Positions 6,191 to 12,634 of a stretch of 35,285 nt of DNA are shown piece by piece (positions within the stretch are counted from its first letter, which is position 1; every line of letters starts with the position of its first letter). The notes below the pieces were generated by a model that made no database searches, was not told the DNA's origin, and saw nothing but the letters and a program-made list of their open reading frames with translations. The position numbers were made by a program, and so were the translations under genes. Location of the stretch: the IMG/VR virus record IMGVR_UViG_3300047509_000146, positions 1 through 35,285 of that record. One strand, given 5' to 3'. This DNA is from a virus.

Positions 6191-6464
6191 AGAAATGTTA
6201 GGTGAAGCATTCCCCATTATCGAGAAATTTGCGCCATCCATTGCGGCTATCGTTGGATCTCATGCAAGCCCACCGCTCCTGATATTAAATACACTCCTTC
6301 TCTTGGCGAAAGTCTTTAATCCGGTCGAAGAACATTTTAATATCGAAGATGTAAAAAATTGGATATTGTTACATCCAGACTGCGAGGAACTCCTAAAATT
6401 AGCCGAGCCTCAAGTGAAAGAATTACTACATGATTTAGATACTGAAGTATCTGCTAAAAACTAA
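6183..6464 (+). CDS. Putative holin or lysis partner, 93 aa
   Basis: I start at 6183 (MFKEMLGEAF...) after GGGG at 7 nt, overlapping the lysozyme stop. The first 50 residues are mostly hydrophobic (APSIAAIVGSHASPPLLILN and TLLLLAKVF), enough for one or two membrane segments; the C-terminal half is acidic and helical. Position directly after lysozyme supports a holin role, but the sequence does not match a family I can name. Confidence 0.5.
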   Translation: MFKEMLGEAFPIIEKFAPSIAAIVGSHASPPLLILNTLLLLAKVFNPVEEHFNIEDVKNWILLHPDCEELLKLAEPQVKELLHDLDTEVSAKN

Positions 6465-6494
6465 AGCCACGGATGGGCAACTATCCGAGGGTTT

Positions 6495-6707
6495 ATGATT
6501 AAATTTGAGAATAAAACAAATGGAAGATTTTACTATCTAATAATAAAAACGGATTTGTTAAATGAAATGGTGTTATATGCTAACTATGGCGGCGTGGGTA
6601 TTTTTCGTAGTCGTACCCTATGCGCTGGCGACAGAAATACAATATACAAAGAGATTGAACGAATATCTAAACGACGATTAAAACGTGGATATTCTCTTGT
6701 GAGTTAA
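6495..6707 (+). CDS. WGR-domain-like protein, 70 aa
   Basis: FYYLIIKTDLLNEMVLYANYGGVGIFRSRT, followed by a helix ending KRRLKRGYSLV, follows the WGR fold pattern (Trp-Gly-Arg domain: beta hairpin, x-Y-GRVG-like turn, helix ending in KxxxGY). WGR domains occur in PARPs and in nucleic-acid-binding bacterial and phage proteins. Here WGR is replaced by YGG, so the family call is tentative. The short gap before it holds a small CGGAT/ATCCG hairpin. Confidence 0.5.
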   Translation: MIKFENKTNGRFYYLIIKTDLLNEMVLYANYGGVGIFRSRTLCAGDRNTIYKEIERISKRRLKRGYSLVS

Positions 6708-6744
6708 ATATACTATTCTCATACTTCACATACGGATTTGTGAT

Positions 6745-7248
6745 ATGCCAGGCGGAAGACCTACAGATTATACTGAAGAACTAGCCCAAGAAATTTGTGA
6801 TAAAGTTGCAAGTCGTGGCGCTGGCCTAGCAACTTTTTGCAGTGAAAATCCACATTGGCCCCATCGAGATACTATTTACCTTTGGCTTAGAAAATATCCC
6901 ACGTTTTCCGACAATTATGCGAAAGCAAAAAAAGATCAAGTTAACGCTTTAGCTGATGAAATCCTTGCCATATCTGATGATTCCTCTAGGGATTCCATAG
7001 TAAAAGAAGATAAAGACGGAAATGAATATGAGGTATTTAACACGGAGTTTGCTGCACGTTCACGGCTGCGTGTAGATACTCGTAAATGGATAGCTGCAAA
7101 ACTTGTTCCTCGGTTATATGGCGACAATGCTGGTATGCGGGAACTCTATGAAGAAATAGCGGAATTGCGGCGTGAACTGGCAGCAAAAGGAGTTGCAAAA
7201 GATGGCGGAGTTAACAACAGCGAAAAGGAACAAGATTCCGAAGTCTAA
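6745..7248 (+). CDS. terS: Terminase small subunit
   Basis: A 167-aa protein with the pattern of phage small terminases: GRPTDYTEELAQEICDKVA at the N-terminus, a helix-turn-helix (DTIYLWLRKYPTFSDNYAKA), then AARSRLRVDTRKWIAAKLVP and LYGD, ending in a charged coil. It recognises the pac site on phage DNA and delivers it to the large subunit encoded downstream. Five small genes separate the two subunits. pac itself is often inside terS in P22-like phages but I cannot identify it by eye. Confidence 0.88.
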   Translation: MPGGRPTDYTEELAQEICDKVASRGAGLATFCSENPHWPHRDTIYLWLRKYPTFSDNYAKAKKDQVNALADEILAISDDSSRDSIVKEDKDGNEYEVFNTEFAARSRLRVDTRKWIAAKLVPRLYGDNAGMRELYEEIAELRRELAAKGVAKDGGVNNSEKEQDSEV

Positions 7249-7429
7249 ATTCGGAATGCCTGGCGAAAAGAAATATCCTATGCCAGATAGATCTCATGCT
7301 GCAAATGCTAAGGCACGTGCATCGCAAATGGTTAAGAAGGGAAAATTAAGCGAAGCATCTAAGGAAAAAATTGATGCTAAAGCTAATAAAATATTAGGCC
7401 ACAAAACTCTTCGTGGCGTTAGAAAATAA
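7202..7429 (+). CDS. DUF6582-like small basic protein, 75 aa
   Basis: The start at 7202 follows AAAGGAG by 10 nt and overlaps the end of the small terminase gene. The product contains KSKFGMPGEKKYPMPDRSHA and NAKARASQMVKKGKLS, a motif common in short phage proteins and in DUF6582-type tails of phage structural proteins. It is strongly basic. Role unknown, probably virion- or DNA-associated. Confidence 0.7.
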   Translation: MAELTTAKRNKIPKSKFGMPGEKKYPMPDRSHAANAKARASQMVKKGKLSEASKEKIDAKANKILGHKTLRGVRK

Positions 7430-7446
7430 TCAAAAGGAATTTGACC

Positions 7447-7629
7447 ATGAAAGAAGAAAATGGCGATCAAGGCGTTGGAGCTACAGCTTTTGACTATCCG
7501 AATAACCAACACCCGAATTACGAAAACCGTATTTATCATACATCCATTAAAGTGCCAAAGCCCAATAACGCGGCAGCTATGAATGTGGATCATGCCAAAG
7601 TCATGAACCAAGTATTGAATGCTAAATAG
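7447..7629 (+). CDS. Hypothetical protein, 60 aa
   Basis: Starts MKEENGDQGV at 7447 after AAAGGAA. Asn- and Pro-rich with little predicted structure. No family recognised. It lies in the small-gene run between the terminase subunits. Confidence 0.65.
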   Translation: MKEENGDQGVGATAFDYPNNQHPNYENRIYHTSIKVPKPNNAAAMNVDHAKVMNQVLNAK

Positions 7630-7637
7630 GGGGATGT

Positions 7638-7817
7638 ATGGCTGTTGAACGTGATAACAACAAGTTAAGCGCCATGTTTAATAAATCATTGGATGATGCG
7701 AAGAAAAATAATTCTTTGCCTGAGCGTCGATACAAAAGCAAAACTGAGTCGCTGGGCGATGAGATGATTAAAGACGCTAAGGATCAGGGTCTTACCATGG
7801 AAGTAGACAACTCTTAA
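7638..7817 (+). CDS. Hypothetical protein, 59 aa
   Basis: ATG at 7638 follows GGGGG and reads MAVERDNNKLSAMFNKSLDD, ending MEVDNS. It is soluble, charged, with one likely long helix. It sits 8 nt after the previous gene in the same operon. No family recognised. Confidence 0.65.
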   Translation: MAVERDNNKLSAMFNKSLDDAKKNNSLPERRYKSKTESLGDEMIKDAKDQGLTMEVDNS

Positions 7818-7831
7818 TAGGATATCATTAC

Positions 7832-8017
7832 GTGCAATGTACTGGATGCAAATATCCTGACTCGCATGTTGTTTATACCCGTCATGATCATGTGCGAGAT
7901 GCGATTGAAAGACGACGTGAGTGTTTGCGTTGTGGTATGCGATTTACCACACGTGAGCAACTAAAAGAGCCCAGGCGCCCCCTAGATGATCGATTTCCGA
8001 TGGGGCATAAGCCATGA
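7832..8017 (+). CDS. NrdR-type zinc ribbon, no ATP-cone
   Basis: A GTG start at 7832 gives a 61-aa product. It begins MQCTGCKYPDSHVVYTR and continues RRRECLRCGMRFTTRE, closely matching the N-terminal zinc ribbon of the ribonucleotide-reductase repressor NrdR (CPxC...RRRECxxCxxRFTTxE). The ATP-cone that follows in NrdR is absent. The gene overlaps the large terminase start (ATGA). It could bind DNA at NrdR boxes, or have been repurposed for packaging; both are inference. Confidence 0.8.
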   Translation: MQCTGCKYPDSHVVYTRHDHVRDAIERRRECLRCGMRFTTREQLKEPRRPLDDRFPMGHKP

Positions 8018-9600
8018 TCTCACTTGCGCAATGCAGACAAGATTTTTATACGCTTCGTGATTCAATCAAACGCCAAGATGTTCAACATATATTTTTCGAC
8101 AAGGATGAAACGAGAATTTATGCAAGCGATCAGCAACGTGTTTATGTTCCGAATCCAACTGGTAAACTTTTTCATTCTGACAGTACTTTTGTTCGTTTGC
8201 TCATGGGGCCTTATGGCAGCGGAAAGTCAACGATCTGCATTAATGAGATTGTTAGACTTGCCTGTGCAATGCCCCGGTGGCGAGATGGTAGGCGGCGATC
8301 AAAGTGGCTCATCATACGAAACACAAGTGGAGAGCTACAATCCACGACCTTACAAACCTGGCTCACCTGGTTTGGTGACCTGGGCGTTATTAAAAAGCGT
8401 CAAAAGCCACTCCTTACATACGAGCACACCTTCAATGATGGCCTCGGTATAATCGAATTAGAATTAGTTTTTATTGCATTGGATCGAGATGAAGATATTC
8501 GCAAACTTAAGTCCATTGAAGCGACAGCCGCTTACATCAATGAATTGTCTGAAGTACCACAAGCCGTATTACACCATCTTATTGGTCGGGTTAATCATCG
8601 TTACCCTAGTAAAGCATTTTGTGCAGAGCCATATTGGTCTGGGATAATTGCAGATACCAACCCACCTGACGAAGATCACTGGATCAATAAAGATTTCGAG
8701 CAAAACCCGACAGAGAACTATAAGATATTCCACCAGCCATCCGGCCTAATTCAAAATGGAGACGGAAGTTTTGCGAAAGACAAACAAGGTAATTACTTGG
8801 CTAACCCGGACTGCGATAATTACGCAAATTTATCTTCTGACTATTATGTCAAGCTTGCGGAAAAGCGTTCGGAAGGGTTCATTAAAGTTTACTGCGGTGG
8901 AAAATATGGCATCGTTGAATCAGGTAAACGTGTTTACCCCGAGTATAATGATGATATTCATTCCGTACCTAAGCTCGACGCAATACAAGGGTTGCCAATA
9001 CATCTTGGCTGGGATTTTGGTCTTACGCCTGCTTGCATTGTGTTTCAAATCAGCGCCAGAGGGCAAGCCAGAATCTTAAAAGAGTACATAGCGCAGGATA
9101 TGGGAATTAGGACATTTGCGAAGAATGTTGTGTTGCCTAGCTTGCCGGTGGATTTTATTTATAATCGGGTTGGAGAATCGGAAGCTGATCCGGCAGGAAT
9201 GGCGGGTGACGCTATCATGGAGGAATTGAGCTGTATTGGTGAGCTTAATTCTTTAGGCATAACCACTAATGGTGCAAGCTCGAATGATCCCGATGTGCGT
9301 ATCTCGTCGGTGCGATATTTCTTGAACTCAATGATTGACGGACAACCTGCATTTATCATGTCAAGAGAAGGATGCCCGACATTGCGTAAGGGATTTATTA
9401 ATGGGTATGTATTTAAAAGGCTTAGCGTGACGGGCGATGAACGCTATCATGAGAAACCAAATAAAAACAAATACTCTCATCCACATGATGGATTACAATA
9501 TGGCTTGATGAAGTTTGCAGCGGATCGGATTGTTGAGAATAAACGGCCTGAAGCGAGCAAAGTGGATATGTATAACCCAGTGTTTAGGTGGCAGAATTAG
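8014..9600 (+). CDS. terL: Terminase large subunit
   Basis: A 528-aa ATPase/nuclease that packages DNA into the prohead. Walker A is GPYGSGKS (65-72), Walker B with catalytic Glu is TAAYINELSE (171-180), and ADTNPP (213-218) is the coupling motif. In the nuclease half, D334 (LGWDFG) is the first metal ligand, ESEADP lies at about 389-394, and HPHDGLQYG at about 491-499 carries the last acidic residue. The start overlaps the zinc-ribbon gene (ATGA). Length and motif order are typical. Confidence 0.95.
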   Translation: MISLAQCRQDFYTLRDSIKRQDVQHIFFDKDETRIYASDQQRVYVPNPTGKLFHSDSTFVRLLMGPYGSGKSTICINEIVRLACAMPRWRDGRRRSKWLIIRNTSGELQSTTLQTWLTWFGDLGVIKKRQKPLLTYEHTFNDGLGIIELELVFIALDRDEDIRKLKSIEATAAYINELSEVPQAVLHHLIGRVNHRYPSKAFCAEPYWSGIIADTNPPDEDHWINKDFEQNPTENYKIFHQPSGLIQNGDGSFAKDKQGNYLANPDCDNYANLSSDYYVKLAEKRSEGFIKVYCGGKYGIVESGKRVYPEYNDDIHSVPKLDAIQGLPIHLGWDFGLTPACIVFQISARGQARILKEYIAQDMGIRTFAKNVVLPSLPVDFIYNRVGESEADPAGMAGDAIMEELSCIGELNSLGITTNGASSNDPDVRISSVRYFLNSMIDGQPAFIMSREGCPTLRKGFINGYVFKRLSVTGDERYHEKPNKNKYSHPHDGLQYGLMKFAADRIVENKRPEASKVDMYNPVFRWQN

Positions 9601-9609
9601 AGGCGTTTG

Positions 9610-10089
9610 ATGAGCGAGATTCAAGATTTAAAGAATTATATAATGGCTATTCAACAACAGTTAAATAACCTAACTATCATCATTCAAAATCATAGCAAAA
9701 AAGATGATAATTTAAATGAGATATTAAACTTAGTGCATAATCAAAATTTCGAAAAGGCGAGATTTAATCAATCCTTATTCGAAAATGTATTTCCTGATAT
9801 AGTTCATAGAATTAGTGTTATAGAACATGAATTATCAATAAATAGGCGTAAGGAACAGGACAGAGAAATGATGTTATTACGTCCAATACATACCTTAGGG
9901 TTAATGCCTAGAACATTAAGAGGCCTATTAGCGGAAGGGGTACATACTATCTCTGATTTAATAAAGCTATCTTCATTAGATATATTGAAGATGGTAAATA
10001 TGGGAAAGAAATCTTTAGATGATATTCTACATTCTCTCGCGATAGTTGATTTAACTTTAAGAGCAAATAAAGATGAGAGAAAAATATAA
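9610..10089 (+). CDS. Coiled-coil protein with RNA polymerase alpha-CTD domain
   Basis: A 159-aa protein. Residues 1-85 are a helical, coiled-coil-like segment. Residues 89-145 match the C-terminal domain of bacterial RNA polymerase alpha: LLRPIHTLGL, then R101, then LLAEGVHTISDL, then VNMGKKSLDDI. By alignment to E. coli alpha, R101 corresponds to R265, N130 to N294, G132 to G296, K134 to K298 and S135 to S299, so most UP-element DNA contacts are kept; N268 and C269 become R and G. It may bind promoters or replace or compete with host alpha-CTD to redirect transcription. The start follows GAGG and lies 9 nt after terL. Confidence 0.85.
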   Translation: MSEIQDLKNYIMAIQQQLNNLTIIIQNHSKKDDNLNEILNLVHNQNFEKARFNQSLFENVFPDIVHRISVIEHELSINRRKEQDREMMLLRPIHTLGLMPRTLRGLLAEGVHTISDLIKLSSLDILKMVNMGKKSLDDILHSLAIVDLTLRANKDERKI

Positions 10090-10125
10090 ATAAGCGAATA
10101 TGATTTAAGCTTGGGAAAATAGAAA

Positions 10126-10332
10126 ATGCCGACATATGACGAGCTTACCAAAGCTGATGAGTTGATGAACAGGGATATAATTTCGCATGAACTGGAAATA
10201 ATTAGACGACTTATCGAAGAATCTAACGCGCACCAAAATTTTATTACAGACGTCTTTATGAAAAACTGTGAAAGGTTCGCTGAAAGAATCACGAAAATTG
10301 AGACAGCTTTATTTGGTAAAAGTGAGGATTGA
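10126..10332 (+). CDS. Hypothetical helical protein, 68 aa
   Basis: Starts MPTYDELTKADELMNRDIIS. Mostly helical with heptad-like hydrophobics (HELEIIRRLIEESN, ITKIETALFG). It may be a small coiled coil that partners the preceding alpha-CTD-like protein, whose N-terminal half has a similar character; that is inference only. No family recognised. Confidence 0.6.
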   Translation: MPTYDELTKADELMNRDIISHELEIIRRLIEESNAHQNFITDVFMKNCERFAERITKIETALFGKSED

Positions 10333-10334
10333 TT

Positions 10335-10484
10335 ATGAACCCCGAACAAAACAGAAAAGAAGTTCTAGCCAACGACAAAGACATAGCGCGTCAAGTGCCG
10401 TTAATCCTGACTGATCGTGTTGGCGTTGCTAAGCCACAAGAATTGCGTAATGAAGAATTATTTTATAGGGCGATTGGTAGATGA
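10335..10484 (+). CDS. Hypothetical protein, 49 aa
   Basis: ATG at 10335, two bases after the previous stop, reads MNPEQNRKEVLANDKDIARQ and ends ELFYRAIGR. Its TGA overlaps the next ATG (ATGA), which supports both genes. No family recognised. Confidence 0.65.
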   Translation: MNPEQNRKEVLANDKDIARQVPLILTDRVGVAKPQELRNEELFYRAIGR

Positions 10485-10675
10485 AAGAAGATTTATTCTA
10501 TTCTCCATATGTCAGTGGGCCAATCTATGAAATCCGTATTGAAAGGGAAGATATTGAGCAGGCCCTATCTTGGTTTGATAGAATGCCCATCAATCAAGCT
10601 ACTCATTATGATGAAAAAACATATGCGGGTTTGAGGAAGGTTGTTTCCCACATGAGAGCATTAGAATTTAAATAG
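10481..10675 (+). CDS. Hypothetical protein, 64 aa
   Basis: Translationally coupled to the preceding gene by ATGA. Contains YEIRIEREDIEQALSWFDRM and GLRKVVSHMRALEF. Small soluble alpha/beta protein, family not recognised. Confidence 0.65.
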   Translation: MKEDLFYSPYVSGPIYEIRIEREDIEQALSWFDRMPINQATHYDEKTYAGLRKVVSHMRALEFK

Positions 10676-10685
10676 GGGAAGAGGG

Positions 10686-10940
10686 ATGACATGTTTATGT
10701 AAAAATCCTGACGGATCATTTAGTCATTATTGTTTGGGAACGTGTACGCAAAAAGCTTATGTGCCTGTTGATGCTGTTCAGGTACGCTCTGATAAATCTA
10801 TAGAGGACAGGCTTGAGTATTTGCTGGGTATTTTTTTAGATAAGTTAGACGTCAGAATAAAAAATATAGAAAGAATCGCCGATCAAAAATATAAAGAAGG
10901 CTTGCGTGACGGGCTTGAAATGTATCGGGAAATTTACTGA
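10686..10940 (+). CDS. Cys-rich small protein, 84 aa
   Basis: The N-terminus MTCLCKNPDGSFSHYCLGTC offers four cysteines and a histidine for zinc; the rest is a charged helix (RLEYLLGIFLDKLDVRIKNI). The start follows GGGGAAGAGGG. The last base is shared with the next start (TGATG). Function unknown. Confidence 0.65.
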   Translation: MTCLCKNPDGSFSHYCLGTCTQKAYVPVDAVQVRSDKSIEDRLEYLLGIFLDKLDVRIKNIERIADQKYKEGLRDGLEMYREIY

Positions 10941-11416
10941 TGAGTCATGATGATGCTGGGATGTATGAAAGAGCCATTAGGGAAGGACGAGAAAAAGAGC
11001 TGGATGACCAAATTGCTAGGTGCGCAAAGGAAAATTTACGGATGAGCGGCTGTCACGTTCCAATTTCTCAATGCCACTGTAAATGCCATGTTAGTCAGAC
11101 ATGGTGTTGTGGTAATTGCGCATCCGTTGATTTGAAAGATGAGTTTGTGTCAGTCCATGTTATCCATACTATGAGACAAACTATTGAAGCGTGGCAGAAA
11201 GGCTGTGAGGTTTTGATTGTTGAGTTGCAGTCGAGAATTAAAGAGCTAGAAGAAATGCAAAAGTCTATGATATCTATGCCAAACATGGTTTGGGCTAAAT
11301 ATCATAAGACGCCGTATAAGTGTCCTGTTTGTGATGGTTATGCCGGTACAGTTTTAAATGGCGTGATAGATGAACATTGTCATGCTTGCGAAGGGAAAGG
11401 AATTTTATGGGGTTAA
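10940..11416 (+). CDS. Zinc-binding protein with DnaJ-like C-terminal knuckles, 158 aa
   Basis: Residues about 28-60 carry a cluster of C and H (CHVPISQCHCKCHVSQTWCC), then a long helix (residues 75-112), then CPVCDG and CHACEGKG at the end, the CxxCxGxG-type pattern of DnaJ zinc knuckles. It probably binds two zinc sites joined by a coiled segment. Coupled to the preceding gene by TGATG. Role unknown; assembly chaperone or nucleic-acid binder are possible. Confidence 0.65.
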   Translation: MSHDDAGMYERAIREGREKELDDQIARCAKENLRMSGCHVPISQCHCKCHVSQTWCCGNCASVDLKDEFVSVHVIHTMRQTIEAWQKGCEVLIVELQSRIKELEEMQKSMISMPNMVWAKYHKTPYKCPVCDGYAGTVLNGVIDEHCHACEGKGILWG

Positions 11417-11429
11417 TAAGGAGAGTCAA

Positions 11430-11588
11430 ATGCCATTGGTTAAGGGTAAAAAAGCCAAAACTCGCAAAGGATTTGGTGAGAACGTTAAGCGTGAAATGAA
11501 AGAAGGAAAGAAAACTTCGCAAGCGGTTGCTATTGCTTACAGTGAAGCGCGTGGTAAAAAAGAAAAAAATAAAAAGGTAAAAAAGTAA
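11430..11588 (+). CDS. DUF6496-like basic protein, 52 aa
   Basis: ATG at 11430 follows AAGGAGAG. The sequence MPLVKGKKAKTRKGFGENVK and then KKTSQAVAIAYSEARGKKE matches a short phage family (GKS..TR....NI..E...GK...QAVAIAYS). Extremely Lys-rich. Often found between terminase and portal genes in podoviruses. Its role is unknown; it may bind DNA in the capsid. Confidence 0.75.
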   Translation: MPLVKGKKAKTRKGFGENVKREMKEGKKTSQAVAIAYSEARGKKEKNKKVKK

Positions 11589-11728
11589 TGACTTATTTTT
11601 CGCTTATATTAATTTCTTTTCTTATAAGCCTTTTTGTTGGAACTACAAAAGTTTGTATTGGGCTAGGAATATTAGTTCTAATTCTGGCTGTCATCCGGAT
11701 TGTCGATATAATGGGATATCTGGATTAA
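11588..11728 (+). CDS. 46-aa membrane protein
   Basis: ATG at 11588 overlaps the preceding stop (TAATG). The product MTYFSLILISFLISLFVGTT... has two hydrophobic segments (about residues 3-18 and 23-41) separated by a short charged turn, so it should be a two-pass inner-membrane hairpin. It could be a second holin or antiholin, but it is remote from the lysozyme gene. Confidence 0.6.
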   Translation: MTYFSLILISFLISLFVGTTKVCIGLGILVLILAVIRIVDIMGYLD

Positions 11729-11759
11729 GGAACTATTTTAAATCACAAGGAGAAGTATC

Positions 11760-12011
11760 ATGAGCATTTATTCATTCAATATCAATTTCCCAGGCCAAAA
11801 TAATGGTGTTGTACCACGTATTGGCCATCTTTATGCGCCAAACAATACCTTATCTGAAGTAGCTGCGGCAGGATTTCTTGATGGCTATATTCAAAGCCAA
11901 AACTTCAGCGTATTAGCTACTGATTTGATTGCAGCCGTCGCATCTAATGGTACGCAATGGTATAAGCCTGTTTTCACAAATGGATCATGTCAATTAACAG
12001 TTCTACCATAG
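11760..12011 (+). CDS. Small conserved-looking protein, 83 aa
   Basis: Starts after AAGGAG. MSIYSFNINFPGQNNGVVPR then LSEVAAAGFLDGYIQSQNF and ATDLIAAVASNGTQWYKPVF suggests a small beta-rich fold. Similar short proteins lie before portal genes in P22-like phages; a minor virion or decoration role is possible. Family not firmly recognised. Confidence 0.6.
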   Translation: MSIYSFNINFPGQNNGVVPRIGHLYAPNNTLSEVAAAGFLDGYIQSQNFSVLATDLIAAVASNGTQWYKPVFTNGSCQLTVLP

Positions 12012-12019
12012 GGATATTT

Positions 12020-12229
12020 ATGTCTGATATTTTTAGAAAAGTATATAGAGCTCTTTCAGATGAAAATTCAAAGCATATTGTTTTGATGAAAGAAAAAGCA
12101 GAAGAGCTGTTTTCACTCTTTGATAAAGTAAATAGTCGTGAAATGGCAGTTGCTAAAACTAATTTAGAGCAAACAATGATGTGGGCTACTAAAGCTGTTG
12201 TTTTGGATGATGAAAAAACTAACCCATAG
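12020..12229 (+). CDS. Acb2/Tad1-hairpin-like cyclic-nucleotide sponge
   Basis: A 69-aa helical protein. Start ATG at 12020; a longer frame from 11987 lies inside the previous gene. It contains RALSDENSKHIVLMKEKAEE, then SREMAVAKTNLEQTMMWATK, the helical-hairpin signature of the Acb2 family. Known Acb2 proteins form hexamers that sequester cyclic di- and trinucleotides made by CBASS immunity. The family call comes from the SRE-x-x-x-A-x-T-x-LE-x-x-x-MWA pattern, size and position. It is paired with a Tad2-like gene 13 nt downstream, forming an anti-defence cassette. Confidence 0.8.
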   Translation: MSDIFRKVYRALSDENSKHIVLMKEKAEELFSLFDKVNSREMAVAKTNLEQTMMWATKAVVLDDEKTNP

Positions 12230-12242
12230 GAGAAAAGTAACA

Positions 12243-12479
12243 ATGAAGTTTGAAGAAGCAATGAAGAATTTGGAAGCGGGTCATTACGTACAACGCGATG
12301 CATGGAAAGTCACCGGCGAATATTTGGTTGCATTACCTGGCATTCCTTATGTTTGGCGAATCGTCACCCAACCTCAGCAAAATGCGGGGACATGGGTTGC
12401 AACACGTGAAGATTACCAAGCAAATGATTATGAAGTTGTAAAGAAAGATGAAGATAAGGAAATGCTAGACGCAGCATAG
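12243..12479 (+). CDS. Tad2-like (DUF2829) anti-Thoeris protein
   Basis: A 78-aa protein starting at 12243 after AGGAG. MKFEEAMKNLEAGHYVQRDA, W, YLVALPGIPYVWRIVTQPQQ, NAGTW and ANDYEV match the DUF2829 pattern (F-EA--L--G--V-R--W...A-DW-V). Characterised Tad2 proteins form tetramers that sequester the Thoeris signal gcADPR, and some also bind CBASS nucleotides. The usual ADDW is ANDY here. Together with the Acb2-like gene it should blunt nucleotide-signal immunity. An alternative annotation for this family, type I toxin-like, seems less likely. Confidence 0.78.
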   Translation: MKFEEAMKNLEAGHYVQRDAWKVTGEYLVALPGIPYVWRIVTQPQQNAGTWVATREDYQANDYEVVKKDEDKEMLDAA

Positions 12480-12564
12480 TATAATGCGCATAGATGGCCG
12501 ACGATAGATTGGGCAGAGACGTATCTCATAAGTCCGCTTTGAAAATAGGCCACCTACCCTAAAA

Positions 12565-12598
12565 TACCAATACAGGATGAATTGGTAGGAAATTGGTA
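12565..12598 (+). other. Hairpin with alternative pairing arm before portal
   Basis: TACCAAT (12565-12571) can pair with ATTGGTA at 12581-12587 or with a second ATTGGTA at 12592-12598. It lies in the 155-bp non-coding gap between the anti-defence genes and the portal, about 37 nt upstream of the portal start. There is no T-run, so it is not a terminator. The mutually exclusive arms could modulate portal translation. I see nothing else definite in this gap. Confidence 0.4.
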
Positions 12599-12634
12599 AT
12601 TCAAACGATGTTACATTAACCAAGGATGGTTAAA

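Noticed and set aside
8024-8452. Alternative frame inside the large terminase gene
   Set aside because: Lies wholly within terL, whose motifs are intact; no start signal of its own.
9804-10349. Minus-strand frame opposite the alpha-CTD gene
   Set aside because: Ser/Ile/Phe-rich antisense shadow of two supported plus-strand genes.
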